Source: Strix aluco (taxonomy: Eukaryota > Chordata > Aves > Strigiformes > Strigidae). Taken from it: 64,000 nt of DNA. Position 1 is the stretch's first letter, and every line of letters starts with the position of its first letter. The position numbers were made by a program, and so were the translations under genes. Below are positions 1 to 14,570 of the stretch, one piece after another. The DNA is taken from assembly GCF_031877795.1 (NCBI RefSeq), contig NW_027436638.1, positions 62,001 through 126,000 of the forward strand, written 5' to 3'. The notes under the pieces are model-generated. The model was not told the DNA's origin and ran no database searches. It saw only the letters and a list, made by a program, of their open reading frames with translations.

Positions 1-3000
1 GTCACAGTGGGCAGCAGGTCAGTGGTGGACAAGTCACTGTGGGTGCTATGTCACAGTGGGCAGCAGGTCACTGCTGGCCATGTCACTATGGGGGCCATGT
101 CACAGTGGGCAGCAGGTCAGTGGTGGCCATGTCACTGCGGGTGCTACATCACAGTGGGCAGCAGGTCAGCGGTGGCCATGTCACAGTGAGCAACAGGCCA
201 CTGGTTGTCATGTCACTGTGGGGGCTAAGTCACAGTGGGCAGCAGGTTAGTTGTGGCCATGTCACAGTGGGCAGCAGGGCACTGCTGGACATGTCACTGT
301 TAGGCCAAGTCAGAGTGGGCACCGGGTCAGTGGTGGCCATGTCACTGTGGGGGCCATGTCACAGTGGGCAGCAGGTCAGTAGTGTCCATGTCACTGTGGG
401 GTCCATGTCACAGTGGTCAGCGGGTCATAGGTGGCCATGTTACTGTGAGGGCCATGTCAAAGTGGGGAGCAGGTCAGTGGTGGCCATGTCACTGTGAACA
501 ACAGGCCACTGGTGACCATGTCACTGTGGGGGCTATTTCCAGTGGATAGCAGGTCACTGGTGGCCATGTCACTGTGGGGGCCATGTCACCGTGGGCAGCA
601 GGTCAGTGGTGGCCATGTCACTGTGGGGGCCATGTCACAGTGGTCAGCGTGTCAGTTGTCGCCATGTCACTGTGAGGTCATGTCACAGTGGGAAGCATGT
701 CAGTGGTGGCCATGTCTCTATGGGGGGCACGTCACAGTGGGCAGCAGGTCAGTGGTGGCCAAGTTCACTGTGGGTGCTATGTCACAGTGGGCAGCAGGTC
801 ACTGCTGGCCATGTCACTATGGGGGCCATGTCACATTGGGCAACAGGTCAGTGGTGGCCATGTCACTGCGCGTGCTACATCACAGTGGGCAGCAGGTCAG
901 TGGTGGCCATGTCACTGTGAGGTCATGTCACAGTGTGCAGCAAGGCAGTGATGGCCATGTCACAGTGAGCAACAGGCCACTGGTTGCCATGTCACTGTGG
1001 GGGCTATGTCACAGCGGGCAGTAGGTCAGTTGTGGCCATGTCACAGTGGGTAGCAGGTCAGTGGTGGCCATGTTACTGTTTGGGACATGTCAGAGTGGGG
1101 AGCAGGTGAGTGGTGGCCATGTCACTGTGGGGCCATTTCAGATTGGGCAGCAGGTCAGTGGTGGCCATGTCACTTGGGGCCATGTCACAGTGAGCAGCAG
1201 GTCAGTGGTGGTCATGTCACTGTGGGGGCCATGTCACAGTGGGCAGCAGGTCAGTGGTGGCCATGTCACTGTGGGGGCCATGTCACAGTGGGCAGCGGGT
1301 CAGTGGTGGCCATGGTACTGTGGGGCCCATATAACACTGGGCAGCAGGTCAGTGGTGTCCATGTCACTGTGGGGTCCATGTCACAGTGGTCAGCAGGTCA
1401 GAGGTGGCCATGATACTGTGAGGGCCATGTCAAATTGGGGAGCAGGTCAGTGGTGGCCATGTCACTGTGAGGTCATGTCACAGTGGGCAGCAGATCATTT
1501 TTGGCCATGTCACAGTGAACAACAGGCCAATGGTGACCATGTCACTGTGGGGGCTATGTGACAGTGGATAGCAAGTCACTGGTGGCCATGTCACTCTGGG
1601 GGCCATGTCACCGTGGGCAGCAGGTCCGTGGTGGCCATGTCACAGTGGGCAGCAGGTCAGTGGTGGCCATGTCTCTATGGGGGCCACGTCACAGTGGGCA
1701 GCAGGTCAGTGGTGGCCATGTCACTATGGGGGCAATGTCACAGTGGGCAGCAGGTCTGTGGTGGCAATGTCACTCTGAGGGCCATGTCACAGTGGGCAGC
1801 AGGTCAGTGGTGGCCATGTCACTGCGGATGCTACATCACAGTGGGCAGCAGGTCAGTGGTGGCCATGTCACAGTGAGCAACAGGCCACTGGTTGTCATGT
1901 CACTGTGGGGGCTAAGTCACAGTGGGCAGCAGGTCAGTTGTGGCCATGTCACAGTGGGCAGCAGGGCATTGGTGGACATGTCACTGTGGGGCCAAGTCAG
2001 AGTGGGCAGTGGGTCAGTGGTGGCCATGTCACTGTTGGGGCCATGTCACTGTGGGCAGCAGGTCACTGGTGGCCATGTCAATGTGGGGCCCATGTCACAG
2101 TGGGTAGCAGGTCAGTGGTGGCCATGTCACTGTGGGTGCAACATCACAGTGGGCAGCAGTTCAGTTGTGGCCATGTCACTATGAGCAACACTCCACTGGT
2201 GGCCATGTCACTCTGGGGCCTATGTCACAGTGGGCAACAGGTCAGTGGTGGCCATGTCACTGTGGGGCCATGTCACAGTGCTCAGCGTGTCAGTGGTGGC
2301 CATGTCACTGTGGGGCCATGTCACATTGGGCAGCAGGTCAGTGGTGGCCATGTCACTTGGGGCCATGTCACAGTGGGCAGCAGGTCAGTCGTGTCCATGT
2401 CACTGTGGGTTCCATGTCACAGTGGTCAGCGGGTCAGAGGTGGCCATGTTACTGTGAGGGCCATGTCAAAGTGGGGAGCAGGTCAGTGGTGGCCATGTCA
2501 CTGTGAGGTCATGTCACATTGGGCAGCAGATCAGTTTTGGCCATGTGACAGTGAAGAACAGGCCACTGGTGACCATGTCACTGTGGGGGCTATATGACAG
2601 TGGATAGCAGGTCACTGCTGGCCATGTCACTATGGGGGCCATGTCACAGTGGGCAGCAGGTCAGTGGTGGCAATGTCACTCTGAGGGCCATGTCACAGTG
2701 GGCAGCAGGTCAGTGGTGGCCATGTCACTGTGGGTGCTACATCACAGTGGGCAGCAGGTCAGTGGTGGCCATGTCACTGTGGAGCCATGTCACATTGGGC
2801 AGCAAGTCAGTGGTGGCCATGTCACTGTGAGGCCCATGTAACGTGGGCAGCTGTTCAGAGGTGGCCATGTCACTGTGGGGGTCATGTAATATTGGACACC
2901 AGGTCAGTTGTGGCCATGTCACAGTGGGCAGCAGGTCAGTGGTGGCCATGTCACTGTGTGGACATGTTATAGTGGGTAGCAGGTCAGTGGTAGCCATGTC

Positions 3001-4140
3001 AATATGGGGGCCATGTCACAGTGGGCAGTAGATCAGTGGTGGCCATGTGACTGTGGGACCATGTCACAGTGGGCAGCAGGTCAGTGTTGGCCATGTCACT
3101 GTGAGGGCCGTGTCACAGGTGGCAGCACGTCAGTGGTGGCCATATCACTGTGGGGGCCATGTCACAGTGGTCAGCATGTCAGTTGTTGCCATGTCACTGT
3201 GAGGTCATGTCACAGTGGGCAGCAGGCCACTGGTGGACATGTCAGTGTGGGGCTGTGTCACAGTGGTCAGTGGATCAGTGGTGGCCATGGCAATGTGGTT
3301 CCCATGTCACAGTGGGCAGAATGTCAGTGGGGCTCATGCCACTATGGGGGCTAAGTCACCGTGGGTAGGAGGTCTGTGGTGGCCATGTCACTGTTGGGGC
3401 CATGTCACTGTGGGCAGCAGGTCACTGGTGGCCATGTCACTGTGGGGCCATGTTACAGTGGGCACAAGGTCAGTGGTGGCCATGTCACTGTGGGGGTCAT
3501 GTCACACTGGGCACTGGGTCAGTGGTGGCCATGTCATGTGAGGTCATGTCAAAGTGGCAGCAGGTCAGTGGTGGCCATGTCACTATGGGGGCCACGTCAC
3601 AGTGGGCAGCAGGTCAGTGGTGGCCATGTCACTATGGGGGCTATGTCACAGTGGGTAGCAGGTCAGTGGTGGCCATGTCACTGTGGGGGCCATGTCACAG
3701 TGGTCAGAGGGTCAGTGGTGGCCATGTCACTGTGGGGGCCATGTCACAGTGGTCAGCGGGTCAGTGGTGGCCATGTCACTGTGAGTTCATGTCACAGTGG
3801 GCAGCAGATCAGTTGTGGCCATGTCACAGTGAGCAACAGTCCACTGCTGGCCATGTCACTGTGGTGGCCAGTCACAGTGGGCAGCAGGTCAGTGGTGGCC
3901 ACGTCACTGTGGGGCCATGTGACAGTGGGCAACATGTCAGTAGTGATCATGTTACTGTATGGGACATGTCACAGTGGGGAGCAGGACAGTGGTGGCCATG
4001 TCACTGTGAGGTCATGTCACAGTGTGCAGCAGTTCAGTGGTGGCCATGTCACAGTGATCAGCAGGCCCCTGGTTGCCATGTCACTGTGGGGGCAATGTCA
4101 CAGTGGGCAGCAGGTCAGTTGTGGCCATGTCACTATGGGG
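1..4140 (+). repeat. Higher-order repeat, copy 1 (~6.3-kb offset)
   Basis: This part of the array recurs to the right. Position 1 matches 6598 and position 494 matches 7091 (offset 6597). Position 2031 matches 7867 (offset 5836), and 2737-3530 match 8996-9789 (offset 6259). The changing offset shows indels of whole modules between the copies: about 0.8 kb near 1209-2020 is missing from copy 2, and about 0.4 kb is gained near 8400-8830. Diagnostic variants such as gtcaatatgggggcc and ggcaatgtggttccc are shared. Outer limits are approximate. Confidence 0.8.
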
Positions 4141-6597
4141 GCCATGTCACAGTGTGCAGCAGGTCAGTGGTGGCCATGTCACTGTGGGGGCCATGTCACA
4201 GTGGTCAGCGGGTCAGTGGTGGCCATGTCACTGTGGGGGCCATGTCATAGTGGTCAGCGCGTCAGTGGTGGCCATGTCACTGTGAGGTCATGTCACAGTG
4301 GGCAGCAGATCAGTTGTGGCCATGTCACAATGAGCAACAGTCCACTGGTGGCTATGTCACTGTGGTGGCCAGTCACAGTGGGCAGCAGGTCAGTGGTGGC
4401 CACGTCACTGTGGGGCCATGTGACAGTGGGCAGCATGTCAGTAGTGATCATGTTACTGTATGGGACATGTCACAGTGGGGAGCAGGTCAGTGGTGGCCAT
4501 GTCACTGTGACGTCATGTCACAGTGTGCAGAAGGTCAGTGGTGGCCATGTCACAGTGAGCAACAGGCCACTGGTTGCCATGTCACTGTGGCAGCAATGAC
4601 ACAGTGGGCAGCAGGTCAGTTGTGGCCATGTCACTGTGGGGGCCATGTCATAGTGGACAGCAGGTCAGTGGTGGCCATGTCACTGTGGGGGCCATGTCAG
4701 AGTCGTCAGCGGGTCAGTGGTGGCCATGTCACTGTGGGGGCCATGTCAGAGTGGTCAGAGGGTCAGTGGTGGCCATTTCAATGTGAGGTCATGTCACAGT
4801 GTGCAGCAGTTCAGTGGTGGCCATGTCACAGTGAGCAACAGGCCACTGGTTGCCATGTCACTGTGGGGGCTATGTCACAGTGGGCAGCAGGTCAGTTGTG
4901 GCCATGTCACTATGGGGGCCATATCACAGTGGGCAGCAGGTCAGTGGTGGCCATGTCACTATGGGGGCCATGTCACAGTGGGCAGAATGTCAGTGGTGGC
5001 CATGTCACTGTGGGGGCCATGTCACAGTGGTCAGCGGGCCAGTGGTGGCCATGTCACTGTGGGGGCCATGTCACAGTGGTCAGCGTGTCAGTTGTCGCCA
5101 TGTCACTGTGAGGTCATGTCACAGTGGGAAGCATATCAGTGGTTATCATGTTACTTTTTGGGACATGTCACATTGTGCAGCAGGTCAGTTGTGGCCATGT
5201 CACAGTGGGCAGCATGTCAGTGGTGGCCATGTCTCTATGGGGGGCACGTCACAGTGGGCAGCATGTCAGTGGTGGCCAAGTCACTGTGGGTGCTATGTCA
5301 CAGTGGGGAGCAGGTCACTGCTGGCCATATCACTATGGGGGCCATGTCACAGTGGGCAGCAGGTCAGTGGTGGCAATGTCAATGTGAGGGCCATGTCACA
5401 GTGGGCCGCAGGTCAGTGGTGGCCATGTCACTGTGGGGGCCATGTCACAGTGGTCAGCGGGTCACTGGTGGCCACGTCACTGTGGGGGCCATGTCACAGT
5501 GGGTAGCATGTCAGTGGATATCATGTTACTGATTGGGACATGTCACAGTGGGGAGCAGGTGAGTGGTGGCCATGTCACTATGGGGGCCATGTCACAGTGG
5601 GCAGCAGGTCAGTAGTGGTCGCGTCACTGTAGGGCCATGTCAAAGTGGGCAGCATGTAAGTGGTGATCATGTTACTGTTTGGGACATGTCACAGTGGGGA
5701 GCAGGTCAGTGGTGGCCATGTCACTGTGGGTGCTGCATCACAGTGGGCAGCAGTTCAATGGTGGCCATGTCACTGTGAGGTCATGTCACAGTGGACAGCA
5801 GATCAGTTGTGGCCATGTCACAGTGAGCAACAAGCCATTGGTTGCCATGTCACTATGGGGGCCACGTCACAGTGGGCAGCAGGTCAGTGGTGGCCAAGTC
5901 ACTGTGGGTGCTATGTCACAGTGGGCAGCAGGTCACTGCTGGCCATGTCACTATGGGGGCCATGTCACAGTGGGGAGCAGGTCAGTGGTGGCCATGTCAC
6001 TGCGGGTGCTACATCACAGTGGGCAGCAGGTCAGTGGTGGCCATGTCACAGTGATCAACAGGCCACTGGTTGTCATGTCACTGTGGGGGCTAAGTCACAG
6101 TGGGCAGCAGGTCAGTTGTGGCCATGTCACTGTTGGCAGCAGGTCACTGGTGGCCATGTCACTGTGGGGCCCATGTCATAGTGGGTAGCAGGTCAGTGGT
6201 GGCCATGTCACTGTGGGTGCAACATCACAGTGGGCAGCGGTTCAGTTGTGGCCATGTCACTACGAGGTCATGTCACAGTAGGCAGCAGGTCAGTTGTGGC
6301 CATGTCACAGTGAGCAACACTCCGCTGGTGGCCATGTCACTGTGGGGCCTATGTCACAGTGGGCAGCATGTCAGTGGTGGCCATGTCACTGTGGGGGCCA
6401 TGTCACAGTGCTCAGCGTGTCAGTGGTGGCCATGTCACTATGGGGTTCATGTCACAGTGGGCAGCAGGTCAGTGGTGGCCATGTCACTGTGGGGGCCATG
6501 TCACAGTGGGCAGCAGGTCAGTGGTGGCCATGTCACTGTGGGGGCCACGTCACAGTGGTCAGCAGGTCAGAGGTGGCCATGTCTCTATGGGGGCCAC

Positions 6598-9500
6598 GTC
6601 ACAGTGGGCAGCAGGTCAGTGGTGGACAAGTCACTGTGGGTGCTATGTCACAGTGGGCAGCAGGTCACTGCTGGCCATGTCACTATGGGGGCCATGTCAC
6701 AGTGGGCAGCAGGTCAGTGGTGGCCATGTCACTGCGGGTGCTACATCACAGTGGGCAGCAGGTCAGCGGTGGCCATGTCACAGTGAGCAACAGGCCACTG
6801 GTTGTCATGTCACTGTGGGGGCTAAGTCACAGTGGGCAGCAGGTTAGTTGTGGCCATGTCACAGTGGGCAGCAGGGCACTGCTGGACATGTCACTGTTAG
6901 GCCAAGTCAGAGTGGGCACCGGGTCAGTGGTGGCCATGTCACTGTCGGGGCCATGTCACAGTGGGCAGCAGGTCAGTAGTGTCCATGTCACTGTGGGGTC
7001 CATGTCACAGTGGTCAGCGGGTCATAGGTGGCCATGTTACTGTGAGGGCCATGTCAAAGTGGGGAGCAGGTCAGTGGTGGCCATGTCACTGTGAACAACA
7101 GGCCACTGGTGACCATGTCACTGTGGGGGCTATTTGACAGTGGATAGCAGGTCACTGGTGGCCATGTCACTGTGGGGGCCATGTCACCGTGGGCAGCAGG
7201 TCAGTGGTGGCCATGTCACTGTGGGGGCCATGTCACAGTGGTCAGCGTGTCAGTTGTCGCCATGTCACTGTGAGGTCATGTCACAGTGGGAAGCATGTCA
7301 GTGGTGGCCATGTCTCTATGGGGGGCACGTCACAGTGGGCAGCAGGTCAGTGGTGGCCAAGTTCACTGTGGGTGCTATGTCACAGTGGGCAGCAGGTCAC
7401 TGCTGGCCATGTCACTATGGGGGCCATGTCACAGTGGGCAGCAGGTCAGTGGTGGCCAAGTTCACTGTGGGTGCTATGTCACAGTGGGCAGCAGGTCACT
7501 GCTGGCCATGTCACTATGGGGGCCATGTCACATTGGGCAACAGGTCAGTGGTGGCCATGTCACTGTGAGGTCATGTCACAGTGTGCAGCAAGGCAGTGAT
7601 GGCCATGTCACAGTGAGCAACAGGCCACTGGTTGCCATGTCACTGTGGGGGCTATGTCACAGCGGGCAGTAGGTCAGTTGTGGCCATGTCACAGTGGGTA
7701 GCAGGTCAGTGGTGGCCATGTTACTGTTTGGGACATGTCAGAGTGGGGAGCAGGTGAGTGGTGGCCATGTCACTGTGGGGCCATTTCAGATTGGGCAGCA
7801 GGTCAGTGGTGGCCATGTCACTTGGGGCCATGTCACAGTGAGCAGCAGGTCAGTGGTGGCCATGTCACTGTTGGGGCCATGTCACTGTGGGCAGCAGGTC
7901 ACTGGTGGCCATGTCAATGTGGGGCCCATGTCACAGTGGGTAGCAGGTCAGTGGTGGCCATGTCACTGTGGGTGCAACATCACAGTGGGCAGCAGTTCAG
8001 TTGTGGCCATGTCACTATGAGCAACACTCCACTGGTGGCCATGTCACTGTGGGGCCTATGTCACAGTGGGCAACAGGTCAGTGGTGGCCATGTCACTGTG
8101 GGGCCATGTCACAGTGCTCAGCGTGTCAGTGGTGGCCATGTCACTGTGGGGCCATGTCACATTGGGCAGCAGGTCAGTGGTGGCCATGTCACTTGGGGCC
8201 ATGTCACAGTGGGCAGCAGGTCAGTGGTGTCCATGTCACTGTGGGTTCCATGTCACAGTGGTCAGCGGGTCAGAGGTGGCCATGTTACTGTGAGGGCCAT
8301 GTCAAAGTGGGGAGCAGGTCAGTGGTGGCCATGTCACTGTGAGGTCATGTCACAGTGGGCAGCAGATCAGTTTTGGCCATGTGACAGTGGATAGCAGGTC
8401 ACTGGTGGCCATGTCACTCTGGGGGCCATGTCACCGTGGGCAGCAGGTCAGTGGTGGCCATGTCACTATGGGGGCTATGTCACAGTGGGGAGCAGGTCAG
8501 TGGTGGCCATGTCACTATGGGGGCTATGTCACAGTGGGGAGCAGGTCAGTGGTGGCCATGTCACTGTGGAGACATGTCACAGTGGGCAGCGGGTCAGTGG
8601 TTGCCATGGCACTGTGGGGCCCATGTAACAGTGGGCAGCAGGTCAGTGGTGTCCATGTCACTGTGGGGTCCATGTCACAGTTGTCAGCGGGTCAGAGGTG
8701 GCCATGTTACTGTGAGGGCCATGTCACCGTGGGCAGCAGGTCAGTGGTGGCCATGTCACAGTGGGCAGCAGGTCAGTGGTGGCCATGTTTCTATCAGGGC
8801 CACGTCACAGTGGGCAGCAGGTCGGTGGTGGCCAATTCACTGTGGGTGCTATGTCACAGTGAGCAGCAGGTCACTGCTGGCCATGTCACTATGGGGGCCA
8901 TGTCACAGTGGGCAGCAGGTCAGTGGTGGCAATGTCACTCTGAGGGCCATGTCACAGTGGGCAGCAGGTCAGTGGTGGCCATGTCACTGTGGGTGCTACA
9001 TCACAGTGGGCAGCAGGTCAGTGGTGGCCATGTCACTGTGGAGCCATGTCACATTGGGCAGCAGGTCAGTGGTGGCCATGTCACTGTGAGGCCCATGTAA
9101 CGTGGGCAGCTGTTCAGAGGTGGCCATGTCACTGTGGGGGTCATGTAATATTGGACACCAGGTCAGTTGTGGCCATGTCACAGTGGGCAGCAGGTCAGTG
9201 GTGGCCATGTCACTGTGTGGACATGTTATAGTGGGTAGCAGGTCAGTGGTAGCCATGTCAATATGGGGGCCATGTCACAGTGGGCAGTAGATCAGTGGTG
9301 GCCATGTGACTGTGGGACCATGTCACAGTGGGCAGCAGGTCAGTGTTGGCCATGTCACTGTGAGGGCCGTGTCACAGGTGGCAGCACGTCAGTGGTGGCC
9401 ATATCACTGTGGGGGCCATGTCACAGTGGTCAGCATGTCAGTTGTTGCCATGTCACTGTGAGGTCATGTCACAGTGGGCAGCAGGCCACTGGTGGACATG

Positions 9501-10400
9501 TCAGTGTGGGGCTGTGTCACAGTGGTCAGTGGATCAGTGGTGGCCATGGCAATGTGGTTCCCATGTCACAGTGGGCAGAATGTCAGTGGGGCTCATGCCA
9601 CTATGGGGGCTAAGTCACCGTGGGTAGCAGGTCTGTGGTGGCCATGTCACTGTTGGGGCCATGTCACTGTGGGCAGCAGGTCACTGGTGGCCATGTCACT
9701 GTGGGGCCATGTTACAGTGGGCACAAGGTCAGTGGTGGCCATGTCACTGTGGGGGTCATGTCACACTGGGCACTGGGTCAGTGGTGGCCATGTCACTGTG
9801 AGGTCATGTCAAAGTGGCAGCAGGTCAGTGGTGGCCATGTCACTATGGGGGCCACGTCACAGTGGGCAGCAGGTCAGTGGTGGCCATGTCACTATGGGGG
9901 CTATGTCACAGTGGGTAGCAGGTCAGTGGTGGCCATGTCACTGTGGGGGCCATGTCACAGTGGTCAGAGGGTCAGTGGTGGCCATGTCACTGTGGGGGCC
10001 ATGTCACAGTGGTCAGCGGGTCAGTGGTGGCCATGTCACTGTGAGTTCATGTCACAGTGGGCAGCAGATCAGTTGTGGCCATGTCACAGTGAGCAACAGT
10101 CCACTGCTGGCCATGTCACTGTGGTGGCCAGTCACAGTGGGCAGCAGGTCAGTGGTGGCCACATCACTGTGGGGCCATGTGACAGTGGGCAACATGTCAG
10201 TAGTGATCATGTTACTGTATGGGACATGTCACAGTGGGGAGCAGGACAGTGGTGGCCATGTCACTGTGAGGTCATGTCACAGTGTGCAGCAGGTCAGTGG
10301 TGCCCATGTCACAGTGATCAGCAGGCCCCTGGTTGCCATGTCACTGTGGGGGCAATGTCACAGTGGGCAGCAGGTCAGTTGTGGCCATGTCACTATGGTG
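6598..10400 (+). repeat. Higher-order repeat, copy 2 (~6.3-kb offset)
   Basis: This is the second copy of the segment at 1-4140, in the same orientation and nearly identical within collinear pieces. It carries its own 98-bp local duplication: the block with gtggccaagttcactgtggg occurs once in copy 1 (near 757) and twice here (near 7355 and 7453). That suggests ongoing slippage or unequal exchange after the long duplication. Confidence 0.8.
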
Positions 10401-11019
10401 GCCATGTCACAGTGTGCAGCAGGTCAGTGGTGGCCATGTCACTATGGGGGCCATGTCACAGTGTGCAGCAGGTCAGTGGTGGCCATGTCACTGTGAGGTC
10501 ATGTCACAGTGTGCAGCAGGTCAGTGGTGGCCATGTCACAGTGAGCAACAGGCCACTGGTGCCATGTCACTGTGGGGGCTATGTCACAGTGGACAGCAGG
10601 TCAGTTGTGGCCATGTCACTATGGGGGCCATGTCACAGTGGTCAGCGGGTCAGTGGTGGCCATGTCACTGTGGGCTATGTCACAGTGTGCAGCAGGTCAG
10701 TGGTGGCCATGTCACTGTGGGGGCCATGTCACAGTGGTCAGCGCGTCAGTGGTGGCCATGTCACTGTGGGGGCCATGTCACAGTGGTCAGCGTGTCAGTG
10801 GTGCCCATGTCACTGTGAGGTCATTTCACAGTGGGCAGCAGATCAGTTTTGGCCATGTCACAATGAGCAACAGTCCACTGGTGGCGATGTCACTGTGGTG
10901 GCCAGTCACAGTGGGCAGCAATCAGTGGTGGCCACGTCACTGTGGGGCCATGTGACAGTGGGCAGCATGTCAGTATTGATCATGTTACTGTATGGGACAT
11001 GTCACAGTGGGGAGCAGGT

Positions 11020-12794
11020 CAGTGGTGGCCATGTCACTGTGAGGTCATGTCACAGTGTGCAGCAGGTCAGTGGTGGCCATGTCACAGTGAGCAACAGGCC
11101 ACTGGTTGCCATGTCACTGTGGCAGCAATGACACAGTGGGCAGCAGGTTAGTTGTGGCCATGTCACTGTGGGGGCCATGTCACAGTGGTCAGCGGGTCAG
11201 TGGTGGCCATGTCACTGTGGGGGCCATGTCAGAGTGGTCAGAGGGTCAGTGGTGGCCATGTCACTGTGAGGTCATGTCACAGTGGGCAGCAGATCAGTTG
11301 TGGCCATGTCACAATGAGCAACAGTCCACTGGTGGCCATGTCACTGTGGTGGCCAGTCACAGTGTGCAGCAGGTCAGAGGCGGCCACGTCACTGTGGGGC
11401 CATTGACAGTGGGCAGCATGTCAGTAGTGATCATGTTACTGTATGGGACATGTCACAGTGGGGAGCAGGACAGTGGTGGCCATGTCACTATGGGGGCCAT
11501 GTCACAGTGGTCAGCAGGTCAGTGGTGGCCATGTCACTGTGGGGTCCATGTCACAGCGGTCAGCGGGTCAGTGGTGGCCATGTCACTGTGAGGTCATGTC
11601 ACAGTGGGCAGCAGATCAGTTGTGGCCATGTCACAATGAGCAACAGTCTTCTGGTGGCCATGTCACTGTGGTGGCCAGTCACAGTGGGCAGCAGGTCAGT
11701 GGTGGCCACGTCACTGTGGGGCCATTACACAGTGGGCAACATGTCAGTAGTGATCATGTTACTGTATGGGACATGTCACAGTGGGGAGCACGACAGTGGT
11801 GGCCATGTCACTGTGAGGTCATGTCACAGTGTGCAGCAGGTCAGTGGTGGCCATGTCACAGTGAGCAACAGGCCACTGGTTGTCATGTCACTGTGGGGGC
11901 TATGTCACAGTGGGCAGCAGGTCAGTTGTGGCCATGTCACTATGGGGGCCATGTCACAGTGGTCAGCGGGTCAGTGGTGGCCATGTCACTATGTGGGCTA
12001 TGTCACAGTGTGCAGCAGGTCAGTGGTGGCCATGTCACTGTGGGGGCCATGTCACAGTGGTCAGCGCGTCAGTGGTGGCCATGTCACTGTAGGGGCCATG
12101 TCACAGTGGTCAGCGTGTCAGTGGTGCCCATGTCACTGTGAGGTCATTTCACAGTGGGCAGCAGATCAGTTTTGGCCATGTCACAATGAGCAACAGTCCA
12201 CTGGTGGCGATGTCACTGTGGTGGCCAGTCACAGTGGGCAGCAATCAGTGGTGGCCACGTCACTGTGGGGCCATTACACAGTGGGCAACATGTGAGTAGT
12301 GATCATGTTACTGTATGGGACATGTCACAGTGGGGAGCACGACAGTGGTGGCCATGTCACTGTGAGGTCATGTCACAGTGTGCAGCAGGTCAGTGGTGGC
12401 CATGTCACAGTGAGCAACAGGCCACTGGTTGCCATGTCACTGTGCGGGCTATGTCACAGTGGGCAGCAGGTCAGTGCTGGCCATGTCACTATGGGGGCCA
12501 TGTCACAGTGGTCAGCGGGTCAGTGGTGGCCATGTCACTGTGGGGGCCATGTCAGAGTGGTCAGAGGGTCAGTGGTGGCCATGTCACTGTGAGGTCATGT
12601 CACAGTGGGCAGCAGATCAGTTGTGGCCATGTCACAATGAGCAACAGTCCACTGGTGGCCATGTCACTGTGGTGGCCAGTCACAGAGTGCAGCAGTTCAG
12701 AGGCGGCCACGTCACTGTGGGGCCATGTGACAGTGGGCAGCATGTCAGTAGTGATCATGTTACTGTATGGGACATGTCACAGTGGGGAGCAGGA
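11020..12794 (+). repeat. Higher-order repeat ~1776 bp, copy 1
   Basis: This unit is followed directly by a close copy at about 12795-14570. Position 11106 matches 12881, 11443 matches 13219, 11880 matches 13656 and 12429 matches 14205 (offset 1775-1776). The one-base change of offset comes from ccattgac here against ccatgtgac in the copy. Boundaries are approximate because flanking modules are also similar. Confidence 0.8.
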
Positions 12795-14570
12795 CAGTGG
12801 TGGCCATGTCACTGTGAGGTCATGTCACAGTGTGCAGCAGGTCAGTGGTGGCCATGTCACAGTGAGCAACAGGCCACTGGTTGCCATGTCACTGTGGCAG
12901 CAATGACACAGTGGGCAGCAGGTTAGTTGTGGCCATGTCACTGTGGGGGCCATGTCACAGTGGTCAGCGGGTCAGTGGTGGCCATGTCACTGTGGGGGCC
13001 ATGTCAGAGTGGTCAGAGGGTCAGTGGTGGCCATGTCACTGTGAGGTCATTTCACAGTGGGCAGCAGATCAGTTGTGGCCATGTCACAATGAGCAACAGT
13101 CCACTGGTGGCCATGTCACTGTGGTGGCCAGTCACAGTGTGCAGCAGGTCAGAGGCGGCCACGTCACTGTGGGGCCATGTGACAGTGGGCAGCATGTCAG
13201 TAGTGATCATGTTACTGTATGGGACATGTCACAGTGGGGAGCAGGACAGTGGTGGCCATGTCACTATGGGGGCCATGTCACAGTGGTCAGCAGGTCAGTG
13301 GTGGCCATGTCACTGTGGGGTCCATGTCACAGCGGTCAGCGGGTCAGTGGTGGCCATGTCACTGTGAGGTCATGTCACAGTGGGCAGCAGATCAGTTGTG
13401 GCCATGTCACAATGAGCAACAGTCTTCTGGTGGCCATGTCACTGTGGTGGCCAGTCACAGTGGGCAGCAGGTCAGTGGTGGCCACGTCACTGTGGGGCCA
13501 TTACACAGTGGGCAACATGTCAGTAGTGATCATGTTACTGTATGGGACATGTCACAGTGGGGAGCACGACAGTGGTGGCCATGTCACTGTGAGGTCATGT
13601 CACAGTGTGCAGCAGGTCAGTGGTGGCCATGTCACAGTGAGCAACAGGCCACTGGTTGTCATGTCACTGTGGGGGCTATGTCACAGTGGGCAGCAGGTCA
13701 GTTGTGGCCATGTCACTATGGGGGCCATGTCACAGTGGTCAGCGGGTCAGTGGTGGCCATGTCACTATGTGGGCTATGTCACAGTGTGCAGCAGGTCAGT
13801 GGTGGCCATGTCACTGTGGGGGCCATGTCACAGTGGTCAGCGCGTCAGTGGTGGCCATGTCACTGTAGGGGCCATGTCACAGTGGTCAGCGTGTCAGTGG
13901 TGCCCATGTCACTGTGAGGTCATTTCACAGTGGGCAGCAGATCAGTTTTGGCCATGTCACAATGAGCAACAGTCCACTGGTGGCGATGTCACTGTGGTGG
14001 CCAGTCACAGTGGGCAGCAATCAGTGGTGGCCACGTCACTGTGGGGCCATTACACAGTGGGCAACATGTGAGTAGTGATCATGTTACTGTATGGGACATG
14101 TCACAGTGGGGAGCACGACAGTGGTGGCCATGTCACTGTGAGGTCATGTCACAGTGTGCAGCAGGTCAGTGGTGGCCATGTCACAGTGAGCAACAGGCCA
14201 CTGGTTGCCATGTCACTGTGCGGGCTATGTCACAGTGGGCAGCAGGTCAGTTGTGGCCATGTCACTATGGGGGCCATGTCACAGTGGTCAGCGGGTCAGT
14301 GGTGGCCATGTCACTGTGGGGGCCATGTCAGAGTGGTCAGAGGGTCAGTGGTGGCCATGTCACTGTGAGGTCATGTCACAGTGGGCAGCAGATCAGTTGT
14401 GGCCATGTCACAATGAGCAACAGTCCACTGGTGGCCATGTCACTGTGGTGGCCAGTCACAGTGTGCAGCAGGTCAGAGGCGGCCACGTCACTGTGGGGCC
14501 ATGTGACAGTGGGCAGCATGTCAGTAGTGATCATGTTACTGTATGGGACATGTCACAGTGGGGAGCAGGA
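12795..14570 (+). repeat. Higher-order repeat ~1776 bp, copy 2
   Basis: Copy of 11020-12794 at an offset of 1775-1776 bp. Substitutions are rare (for example cagttgtggcc near 14250 against cagtgctggcc near 12470). The region after 14570 resembles the middle of the same unit again, so the locus has a nested amplification history. Confidence 0.78.

Noticed and set aside
2737..9256. Minus-strand open frames of 86 codons at 2737-2997 and 8996-9256
   Set aside because: They are the two copies of the same duplicated satellite text read backwards, with no other gene signal.
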